Shown here: in pieces, positions 56,901 through 64,000 of the stretch
Position numbering within the stretch: position 1 is the first letter of the stretch
Layout of the letters: every line of letters starts with the position of its first letter
Source of the DNA: Mycteria americana
Lineage: Eukaryota > Chordata > Aves > Ciconiiformes > Ciconiidae
Length of the DNA stretch: 64,000 nt
Assembly: GCF_035582795.1 (NCBI RefSeq)
Contig: NC_134390.1
Span: forward strand, 851,060-915,059
Direction: 5' to 3'
Notes under the pieces: model-generated
The model's input: the letters and a program-made list of their open reading frames with translations, nothing else
What the model was told of the DNA's origin: nothing
Databases searched by the model: none
Made by a program: the position numbers and the translations under genes

Positions 56901-59900
56901 TCAGCAAGGGTCTGCTGTTGGGTCCTTGAGCAGCAGGACAGCGCTGCAGGGAGCTGCTGTGCCCGCGCGTGGGATGGTGATATCTCCCTTTCTGTACTTA
57001 CCCTGGGAAGAGCGTAAGAGAAAGCTGTGCTGGGCAAGCGGGACTCCAGCAGCAGACTCTGCTCCGGACAGCCGGTCCCTCAACTCCAATCCAACCCCCT
57101 TACGGTCATTTCCAAAGCAAATTCTCCGCCGAGGGAGCGGAGGTTAAATTTGGTCTCATCCGAGAGGCTTGGTGTTTGTCCTCTCGGAAGATGCCTTGCA
57201 CCAGGCTAACACGATCCTCTCTGCTGCACTATTGTTTCAGGGCTACGAGAAAGCCGATCCTAAAAAAAAAAGTTAGCTCCAATGGAAAAAAGCACTCATT
57301 GTGCCAGTGTGCTGCAGCTTGAAAAAGTCGACGTGACTCAGCCTTGACCTTTGAACAACACTACAATTAGAAAAAGGATGCCATGGTCCCCATTCAGTTT
57401 TTTAATGCACTGGAAGGTTGATTTCCTTCAATTCATTTGCAATATTGGGTATGCGCCCACCCATTCATGCTGTGCGAGCCTCTCCCTTACAGGCTTTATT
57501 GCCTGAAAAAAGGGGTGTTTTTTGTGAACCTGAGCTAGGACCTCTCCTGGGGAAGCTCCAACAGCCACAGTCTGGAGAGGGCATCATGTTAAATGAAGAC
57601 GGAATTCAAGTGGCTTAGAGGCTTGGGTTTTTTCTGCGTTAACGTTGGCATTTGCTAGTTAGAGGGAACAAGCTGTAAGCAAGCGTAGACCCACATAACC
57701 GGAGGTGCGCGGGCACGACTTAAGTACACTCACGCAGTCTAAAAATGGGGAGGGTAATTATTGAGGGTGGTAGATGGGGTATCATCAAGCGGAGAGGAAC
57801 AAAACGCAGGAGGCGATTTGAGATTTATGGATCCTTGGCCACCTTGAGAAGAGGCTGGGGCATTTTGGAAACGAGCCATAAAAATAAGAGGGCTCTGGCC
57901 CCCTTCACCTATACCAAGAGGTTCAAGCGCTCCGCTCAGCAGAGATGGCTTCGGCCAGCTCCGATTTCCACAGATGTCCCAGTGCAAGATGTGAAATGAG
58001 AGACCGAGGAATTCACCAAACCCCTGCAGCGACTCCCATCAGGCCAGAGCCAGTCCTGCCCTCGCATCCCTTCCATCCATCCGTACTTAGGGAGCTCCAG
58101 ATCTTATCTGAGGGCATGATTTCCCCCCACGACTAACCCATTGTGTAGCTCCCTTCATCTTCTTTATTCCAAGGCGCCTTTAAAGCACAAACAGCTTTCC
58201 AGCACCAATCTGACCAACACCACTTATGAAAACCCATCCTTTCTTTGCGCCTCTCCACACTTTTCTCCCGGAGATTTCGGCCAACCTGCAGAGCCCCTTT
58301 GCTCTTTTGTCTGCCCCTGCTTTCCAGACACAGACGCAAAACTAAGCCCTGCATTTTATATAGACCATGACTGCCCATGATAAGTTGTCAGATGTCAGCG
58401 CACCACGGTAATTAAGCTTTTAAAAGGAGATAGGCAGCAGCAGCAGAAAAAAAATTCCGGGCATTTGACTATTTTTGCCTCTTGGAAGAGCCACCTGTTT
58501 TATCGTAACAGGTAGATTTATGGGCATATTAACGCGGCGCTGCTGCTCCCACCCTGATGAGGTTCTCAGTGACCCTCTTCTCTCTCGAGATTTATGATTT
58601 CTCAGAGCAGACTATTGCAGAGGGGTCTAACTCCAAGCTCTTTGCCTGACTCTCTCCCAGCACTCTGGGTGCAGGACGTCTCCCACACCGAGGATCTGGA
58701 TCCCTTCCTCCCCCCCCCAAATCATCTGCAATCATTACGCAACTGCACCGTCTTTCAAAAGGTGCCAAGTTTTCCCCAGCAAGTCAGGTCAGGTTTACAG
58801 GGAAGCAAGTCTCCTTGCTCTTCTCACGTTCGTTTCCAAATGCTTCGCAACGCCTGCCATTACAGGAGCTCACGACGGGGAGGTTTCAGCTGTCTACACA
58901 ACAGGATTACGTTCGAGGAGCGCATTAACGTGCTCCCAGCTCTCCGGCGCTTGCCTGTGTACTTAGTGACCCGACAAAATCCCCAGCAAAAGCCTTTCTG
59001 CCTCTGAAGCAGACTCCCCAGCTGCAATTCACACCAGCCCAGGGCTCTCGCTCACTTCTAATTGCCTCCTTAGCCTCTCCTGGCTAATGCTAAACCCTTT
59101 TAACATTACTTCCCACCTGCAGCCCTTAATAAAAATTAAGTGGATAAACTCTTAAGTGCAAGAAAAATCAGACAAGATAGAGCCAAGCATAACGCAAGCA
59201 GCTTTCCCATAAGCTTTTCCCCACGTTGTTTGATCTACAGCTCTCCTCCCCAGCCCCGTCTGTGCTCCCAGCCTCGCAAGCAGAGATTACCCCCGCTGAG
59301 GTGCCAACTGGGTGATGATTCAGCGATGTAGAAATATACAGCTGCGGTCACCAAAATCGCTTTACTCGCATCCTTAGGGTCTTAACAATTTTTCCGCCTA
59401 CGTTATGGGCTGCAGATAATAAAATTTCACATGCAGTCAAAGCAAAATGCATTTAAATTTTCTTCTAAAGCTTACAAATGTTTGAGGTTTATAGCAAACA
59501 TCACACGAGCCTCTTAAAAGGGAGACAAGCTAACACAGCAATCACAAATTGCTTTTAATACCTAAAACGTGTGCAGGAAACACCTCCCCCAGCCACAGAA
59601 ACAAAAGCTTGGATTAATAGCCCAGCAAGTAGGTGAATTAGCAGATTTTACAAGTGCAGAAGCCAGAATTCAGACGTCGACAGCGATGCTGTGCAATGAA
59701 GAGCTCACACCTGTATCTTCAGCACTGCAAGTATCTGGTAACACATCGCACAGTGACTTTGCCGATGTCTGGGGTAGCAGAAGCGGTGGGGAAGGCAGGA
59801 GTCTCACAACAAAAAAAGCAAAGAAAAGAGCAAGCAAGGCACACACGAGCAAGACATCAGTGGAATGATCTCTTTCTTATTTTTAAGTCTAGCTTGGATT

Positions 59901-62900
59901 ACTTAAAATCTGGTCCTTTGAATATTTATTCTTATAAATGAGCTTTTTTGAGACTGAACCGCTCGTCTCCCTGTCTGAAGCCCATATTAAGGGGGTTTAA
60001 GCAGATCAACATGACAGGTGATGCTTTGAATTCCTGTCAATTATTCCAGTGTCCATAAACCCCTCCCTGTCTATCCCCCAAAATAAACCCCGCTTCTCTG
60101 CCTAAAAGCGGCAACTGACACAGCTACACAAGATACATTTACCATTCATAAATAACCTGAAGAAGTTAAGAAGCCAAAAATCTTTAACTGCCCCAAAGAC
60201 AGACTGATTCAACGTTTTGCAAGAACTTCATTTTATGAAATGGTTTAATTTAGCAGGCTTTACTGCTGAGATTAATTTATAGCTTGTTTTGCACTGCTGC
60301 AAAACTCTCCCGCCCCATCCCCTATACACACACAATTCTTTATTGTCTAGATGTTTACTCTCAGGGGGAATTTTAGGACTTTAATGTTTTTATTGTTTTA
60401 ATCCGGCATATAAAAAAATTATTTGAGCAAAACAGCTGGTACAAGTGCTTGGAAAGTGGTGGTGCAGTTTCTCAGCTTGCATCATTAAGCAGGTGTTAAA
60501 TAAACACGATGCCACGCTCCTCCCGAGATTTACCACGGCAGGAGATTTGCAGGGGATTTTTTAAGAACGGCAGGGATGTTACCGAGCTGACAGCTCAACC
60601 TCGCCTGCCCGGACCTTTGCTTTTCTGCCAACACACCCAGGACCTGCTTTAGCCTAAATTCCTCCAGACAGTACCACTAACCCAGGGAAGGGGTGAACCG
60701 TGGCAAAGAAAAAAATCCCTGCTTGCTACCTTCTGTACACAAAGGGGATTTCTGCAGATTGGCCACGTGCCCTCTTCTTTACGCACAGAGAAGAAAAAGC
60801 CCAAAAGGTACTTTTTTTTCTCTCTGACACACACACACGGTAGTCCTTTGTGCGGCTACAGCATCACAACCCCCAGCGGCAGGATAACTCAGTGTTTGCC
60901 CAGCAAATCCATCAGCCCTTTACAAATCTCACGTTTCCTCCTGCATCAAAAGAGCTGCTAGAAATAAACGTCTTTATTGTGAGCTTTTACACCTCAACCC
61001 ACGAATTGACTCTTTAAGGAAGGTTCTCACGCAAAGCAGCAACCACCGAGGGGAGAGAAGTGTTAGCCAAAAACCCCCTAAAGCTTAAAAAAAAAGGCAT
61101 GACGAGAAATCACTTCTATGAATAGCTCCGCTTTCATTCTCAGATCTCACATGAAATCTCTAGAAAGGACCTCAGATATTACGGCTTAAATGTTTTTTTT
61201 TCCCACCCTGCTTTCCAGCAATGAGATGCTCGGGGGTTTCCTCCCCACCAAGTGCATAAGGACACGGCATCTCCTGCTCGCCTGTGCTCCCGCATCACCG
61301 CTACTGCTGCCGCCACGGCCGCATCGATCGCCCGACGCGCTGCTCTGCGCCAGCAGCCGTGCCGGCCCGGCTGCCGCAGAGGGGCGGAGCGGCCTCCGCC
61401 ATCCAACAATGCCCAGCTCCGACCCAGAGAGCATCCTTGGGAGAAAAAGAGAAGATTTTAGCTGCCTTTCCAATTACCAAGAGCCATCTCGAGCTGCCTC
61501 CTCGTGTCTTTGCGAAGCTCAGTTGTGTCTTTCTGGGATTAGAGAATTGAACAGGGGAAGTGGGCTCATGAAAAAAAAAAAAAAAATCCCCCAGTTATTT
61601 AGATATTGAAATAAAACCAGGTCATAGGCTTATTGGTTACTAATAACTCCGTGCAGGGTCTAAGGAGCCGGAGGAAAACATGCCTGTCTTTCTCCTTGAG
61701 AACCAAAGCAGCCTCCTCAGCATCGTTTTTGCTGGGGAAGGAGACGGAAGTCCCAGGCAGAGTCCCCCTACTTGTTTTTTTGTCCTTAAGCGACAACTTG
61801 GCTGGATTTTATGCAAGAAGTTTACAGAAAATACTGCAAACTCATGCACCTTTTTGAAAATTAAATGTATCCGTGATGGCATGATAACGAGGCCTCTGTC
61901 AAAGCTACGTGCTGCATCCGCACTTGGAGTATAAGTTATCTGTTCATGCAGTAAAACACCAAGCATTCATAATTTTCTCAGAGATTAGCAGACAGGTAGC
62001 AAGTGAGGCTTTGAACAACAACCAAAAAAAAAAAAAACCAAACCACAAAACCTAACAGCCTTGTCTTCAAAAAACTGTTTTTAACATAAGGAAGTATTTT
62101 ACTGGCCAAGAGAAAAAAAACCTCCAGAGCTCAAAAGAGGCAGGAAAAATTCAATACTGAGCATAAGGCAGGCTTTGATTGTACCTTACGGATCTCTCTC
62201 TCGTTTCCTAACCAAGCCTCCTCCCTTCTAAAGCCTCCAAACCCAGTGCCCTATCCCTCATTTGCTTTACAAGGGATGGCGGCTGCCATACAGCAGGGAT
62301 GAAAAACAGGTTTTGCAGTTCTTGAGATAAGATCACATGAGGTTAAACTCACAAGCCAGGTCAACATGGCAACACTCACAGGTCTGCATTCGGCTGCAAG
62401 AGCGTGCAGCCACCGGCAGCTTTCTGCTCCTATTAAGCTTAAGACCACAAGCAAGCTTTTAGATCAGTCTAATTTCAAGTTAATAAAAGAGCCTGGCTCA
62501 ATTTATGGCTTCGTGCTAGCAGCACAACGCAGTTTGCATTTTTGATATAGAGCAAGAGCTTTAGGTAAGGACTGGGCTGAGATTAGTTCGTTCCAAGCAG
62601 AAACTCCATGGTTGTGAAACTCCCTTAAATCAAAAAGAGAAGAAACCATTCCCTGCGAGCGCACAGCCATGTTCCTTTGTGGGTATTTTTGCAGCCCTGA
62701 TCATGTTCCCAAGAAAGGGGAAACCCTCCCTCCTTGTTCCCCCCCGCTGCAGAAAGTGGAAACCATCTGCCATAATCTGGGAGCAACGAGGACATGGCTC
62801 AGTAAAAAAAAAAAAAAAAAGAAACAAAAAAAAAGAAACAAAAAAAAAGCCAAACCAAAAACACCCAGAAATTTAAATCATTAGAAACCTGGCAGCGTCT

Positions 62901-64000
62901 GAGAAACTCCAGACCCGGTTCCATGGGTTTCGCTGGCCTGCAAGCACACGACCAACTGGTTCTGCAGGTGCGAGATGTGCACAGGGGCTCTCGCGTGCTC
63001 GGCGAGAGGGGAGGCGAGAACGGCAATACCCTCTTTGAAATAGCAAGCCCGGAGTAAAGCGCACACATCAACAGATACCCTGCAAAACCTGCCTCCCCTG
63101 GCCCCGTGCAGAGGCCGCTTTTCAAGCAGGGGATGCTTTCCTACATCGATGTCCAGAGTAATGACTGTTGGCTTTCCTTCCTGCTGCCCTCAAGTATATG
63201 GCATCAAACAGCCGCAACAAAGGGGGACTGGTAGCCAGGATACGTTCATATTCATATAAATATATATGTAGATATGCATATGACTGCTTATATAGGAACA
63301 TATCCCGGCGTGCACGCGCTCTCTCCCCCTCTCTATATTTATAGTTGCTGAGTCTGCAAGTCACCCATCGAAAAGCAGATGGCTTAACAGTCCAGCTTTC
63401 CCTGGAAATAAGGCTTGACGCCCCGCAGCACTACTCAGCGTCCTTCCTCTGAAACGAGGAAGGTTAAACGAAGTTTTAAGCCGCTCCAAAGAAAACTGGG
63501 CTGCTGCCTTCGAGCTCTCAACCCCTGTCTCGCTGGCAGGAGGGGCTCCCTTTGCACGGGAGACCAGAAACGCACCTTCCCCAGCGCCGCGGCTCAGCGG
63601 TAGGTGCATTTCTGATGTGATTTGTGACCGGTTGAAGAATCCTTTGGGACAAGAGGTGCTCCAAAAGGGCAATTAGATCCATTACTGGCTATTCTATTGC
63701 CACATGAAATAGGTTTACCGGTTGTGTGCCGCCTCATATACTCCATTTTTATGCCAAAATGAACAAGTATGCTAATGAAGCGATTGGAGAGCGTGCCTGA
63801 TACGGCAGCAGCGGACGGTGAGCCAATGCTTTGCAGCACAGCTCATCCTCCGATAGCGTTTTCTTTGACGGGACCTGCATTAAAGCTGGCTTCTGCATAT
63901 TTTAAGGCGTTATTAGGTATTCTGCAGCCTCAGCACAGCATCTCTAAGACGATAGTGGGGAAAACCATACAGCTATTTCTTCAAATCCAGAGGTGCTATT
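29759..64000 (-). CDS. ATF7: ATF7, ten of its coding exons; first coding exon lies beyond the window
   Basis: A CRE-binding bZIP transcription factor of the ATF2/ATF7/CREB5 group, nuclear, and phosphorylated by p38/JNK. Exons at 47966-47870, 44704-44586, 41911-41777, 41138-40981, 38359-38260, 37048-36935, 35796-35650, 34299-34102, 32781-32673 and 29976-29759 join with matching phases to 464 residues plus stop. Adding the 16 residues of the missing first exon gives about 480, against 483-494 in human isoforms. Visible parts are the histidine half of the C2H2 finger, Thr51-Pro and Thr53-Pro in DQTPTPTRF, the KIKEEEPVEVD sumoylation-type motif, the proline-rich middle, the bZIP basic region (about 319-345) and leucine zipper (about 350-390), and the conserved C-terminus ending SQSAGR. 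The intron after the second exon here is GC-AG. Confidence 0.97.
29977..32672 (-). other. ATF7 intron
   Basis: Mixed-composition intron with an A-rich tract at 32047-32085 and a poly-G run near 31467. No other feature is recognised. Confidence 0.8.
32673..32781 (-). CDS. ATF7: ATF7 exon, leucine zipper
   Basis: NEVTLLRNEVAQLKQLLLAH then KDCPVTALQKKTQGYL plus one base. The heptad leucines continue from the previous exon. The donor is GTGAGT at 32672-32667. Confidence 0.98.
34102..34299 (-). CDS. ATF7: ATF7 exon, bZIP basic region
   Basis: 66 codons from VSPAQPTPSTGGRRRRTVDE through the DNA-contacting NRAAASRCRQKRK to NIQLS. The N-x-x-A-A-x-x-C-R signature of the CREB/ATF basic region is intact. 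The donor is GTGAGT at 34101-34096. Confidence 0.98.
35650..35796 (-). CDS. ATF7: ATF7 exon, STMVTARPEQSQ region
   Basis: 49 codons beginning RLKASLTASSSLNGSNLVVG and ending SPAQPQ. The HQVSSINGG stretch of human is replaced by ASSSLNGSN. The donor GTCTGC is a weaker match to consensus. Confidence 0.94.
36935..37048 (-). CDS. ATF7: ATF7 exon, LARPMSMVPNIPGIPGPP
   Basis: 38 codons ending SEAKM. The acceptor is TAG at 37051-37049 and the donor GTAAGT at 36934-36929. Differences from human in the HPIP segment (here LPMH) are conservative. Confidence 0.96.
37049..40980 (-). other. ATF7 introns 37049-38259 and 38360-40980
   Basis: Ordinary intronic sequence. The 38.6-39.6 kb part is locally GC-rich. 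Nothing further is supported. Confidence 0.75.
38260..38359 (-). CDS. ATF7: ATF7 exon, SPTGSLPLVVQLANGQTMPV
   Basis: Starts with G completing the split glycine codon, then 33 codons ending VQMPSVIS. The donor is GTGAGA at 38259-38254. Confidence 0.96.
40981..41138 (-). CDS. ATF7: ATF7 exon, proline-rich region
   Basis: Encodes EITSKPVIISTPTPTIVRPG followed by SLPLHLGYDPLHPTLPSPTS and so on to NRQL plus two bases. The donor is GTAAGT at 40980-40975. Confidence 0.97.
41258..41362 (-). mobile_element. MIR SINE fragment, antisense
   Basis: On plus, GAAACCGAGGCACAGAGCGG, then GACTTACCCAAAGCCACAC, then ATTCAGACTCCTGC follow the reverse complement of the MIR core (…GAAACTGAGGCACAGAGAGG… CTTGCCCAAGGTCACAC…). 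It is an old, diverged copy between two ATF7 exons. Confidence 0.7.
41777..41911 (-). CDS. ATF7: ATF7 exon, KIKEEEPVEVD region
   Basis: 45 codons starting SAGALDMSLPSTPDIKIKEE and ending SPQNKEK. The acceptor is TAG at 41914-41912 and the donor GTAGGT at 41776-41771. IKEE within DIKIKEEE fits a sumoylation consensus. Confidence 0.95.
41912..44585 (-). other. ATF7 intron with GC-AG boundaries
   Basis: The donor is GCAAGA at 44585-44580 and the acceptor TAG at 41914-41912. It contains an old sauropsid repeat at 42014-42142, poly-T at 42199-42224 and a T-rich tract at 44309-44336. Confidence 0.85.
42014..42142 (-). mobile_element. Ancient sauropsid interspersed repeat, antisense tail
   Basis: ATTATTATTTATTTGTACTG, AGTAGCATCTGGGAGCCC and AGACGGTCCCTGCCCCAGA follow in order the reverse complement of a retroelement tail that I know as common in turtle and crocodilian genomes. 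I cannot name the family with certainty. Confidence 0.55.
44586..44704 (-). CDS. ATF7: ATF7 exon with JNK/p38 sites; GC donor
   Basis: Encodes DQTPTPTRFLKNCEEVGLFN and ELASSFEHEFKKAAEDDEKK. Thr51 and Thr53 are the MAPK-regulated residues. The exon ends AAG followed by GCAAGA (44585-44580), a GC-type donor. No GT donor exists nearby that would keep the frame. Confidence 0.95.
45470..45545 (+). mobile_element. Ancient sauropsid interspersed repeat
   Basis: CATAGATTTTTAAGCACAAA, then TAGTTTAGCCTGACCTCCTG and CATAAAACATTGGC match the order of a sauropsid repeat with ATAGATTTTAAGGCC and CTGACCTCCTGCATAA. A second copy of its start is at 52497-52550. Confidence 0.5.
47616..47698. repeat. A-rich microsatellite
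   Basis: Runs of 9 to 17 A interrupted by ACCC and AGAAA words, 150 bp downstream (in gene sense) of the zinc-finger exon donor. Confidence 0.9.
47870..47966 (-). CDS. ATF7: ATF7 exon, second half of zinc finger
   Basis: Encodes RFTNEDHLAVHKHKHEMTLK and FGPARTDSVIIA. It carries the two zinc-binding histidines. The paired cysteines are in the upstream exon, which is not in the window. The acceptor is CAG at 47969-47967 and the donor GTATGT at 47869-47864. Confidence 0.97.
50653..50690 (+). mobile_element. Fragment of ancient sauropsid repeat tail
   Basis: TAGACTGTAAACTCTTTGGG followed by GCGAGGGACAGG is the sense-strand counterpart of the sequence seen antisense at 42014-42142. Confidence 0.5.
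52392..52498 (+). mobile_element. MIR SINE 3' part
   Basis: CATTTCCCATCTGAGCAATG, then CTCACAGAGAGGCTGTAAGG and ATTAATTCGCTAATGTGCAT follow the MIR 3' consensus (…CATCTGTAAAATG… GGATTAAATGAG…). It runs into another repeat at 52499. Confidence 0.65.
52499..52550 (+). mobile_element. Ancient sauropsid interspersed repeat, 5' part
   Basis: ATTCATAGATTTTAAAGGCC then GGGGGGACCATTACAATTAT match the family's ATAGATTTTAAGGCC-AGAAGGGACCATT start. Short and diverged. Confidence 0.5.
55562..55645 (+). mobile_element. MIR SINE core fragment
   Basis: CCCCGGCTCGAATCCCAGCA, CCACAGG and TTTCAGTGTGACCTTGGGCA then AGCCAT match the tRNA-derived and core part of MIR (GGTTCGAATCCC … TGTGACCTTGGGCAAGT). This is the best-preserved MIR in the window. 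Confidence 0.8.
57334..57356 (+). promoter_or_regulatory. AP-1 site next to DR1 element
   Basis: TGACTCA at 57334-57340 is followed after four bases by TGACCTTTGAAC at 57345-57356, a DR1-type HNF4/RXR/COUP site. They sit in an AT-rich, repeat-free part of the ATF7 5' intron. Function is inference. Confidence 0.35.
62803..62850. repeat. A-rich simple repeat
   Basis: Poly-A followed by GAAACAAAAAAAA units. Possibly the tail of an old retroelement, but no body is recognisable upstream. Confidence 0.8.

Larger units (their letters stand above)
47967..64000 (-). other. ATF7 5' intron, at least 16 kb
   Basis: No coding exon is found. I searched on the minus strand for the expected 16-residue first exon of ATF7 and did not see it. 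Contents are MIR and other ancient repeats (listed), poly-A/T tracts at 50257-50290, 53823-53846, 54546-54567, 55746-55760 and 62806-62849, a C-run at 56126-56142, and scattered regulatory-looking motifs. Confidence 0.7.

Noticed and set aside
58493-58513. Inverted ACCTGTT / AACAGGT pair (ZEB/SNAI E-box-like)
   Set aside because: Seven-base arms in 16 kb of intron are expected by chance; no supporting context.
63240-63310. AT-rich ATATAAATATATATG tract as a TATA-like promoter
   Set aside because: Simple AT-rich sequence without a downstream gene or other promoter elements.

Overview
The window is nuclear DNA from a vertebrate, most likely a bird. Four intron-containing genes with GT-AG (once GC-AG) splice sites can be read, in the order and orientation known from the human 12q13 block: MAP3K12 (-), TARBP2 (+), NPFF (-), ATF7 (-). 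Very GC-rich, minisatellite-filled introns around short GC-rich exons are typical of avian microchromosomes. Worn MIR elements and worn copies of repeat families known from turtles and crocodilians also point to a sauropsid. I cannot name the species. There is no bacterial, phage or CRISPR content.

Layout. 1-2748: the 5' coding end of MAP3K12 (DLK), minus strand. Two coding exons are present and the rest of the gene lies left of the window. 2749-12164: MAP3K12 upstream region and the divergent intergenic space with TARBP2. It is almost wholly tandem repeats, with a CpG/GC-box region near 7.2-7.4 kb, an RFX X-box palindrome and a CRE palindrome near 5.8-5.96 kb, and a TARBP2 promoter carrying a 49-bp perfect inverted repeat and a strong CTCF-like site. 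12165-21502: complete TARBP2, nine coding exons, predicted 359 aa. 22001-23254: complete NPFF, three coding exons, predicted 102 aa, tail-to-tail with TARBP2. 24165-64000: ATF7, with a 3'UTR of about 5.6 kb and ten coding exons (residues 17-480 by comparison with the human protein). The first coding exon (about 16 residues, half of the zinc finger) is not in the window, so the final 16 kb is intron.

Two compositional worlds meet near 24.2 kb. To the left, nearly every intron and spacer is its own minisatellite, with unit lengths of about 17, 20, 21, 37, 40, 50, 58, 62, 73 and 79 bp. To the right, ATF7 introns are ordinary mixed-composition DNA with poly-A/T tracts and a few ancient repeats.

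Functionally, TRBP is the double-stranded-RNA-binding partner of Dicer. MAP3K12 is an upstream kinase of the JNK pathway, and ATF7 is a CRE-binding bZIP factor with the paired Thr-Pro sites phosphorylated by JNK/p38. NPFF encodes RF-amide neuropeptides. The most interesting signals are the TARBP2 promoter hairpin, duplicated 3' splice-site decoys in TARBP2 intron 1, the altered NPFF core peptide, loss of reported ERK sites in TRBP, and a conserved-looking GC-AG intron in ATF7 with an open read-through tail.
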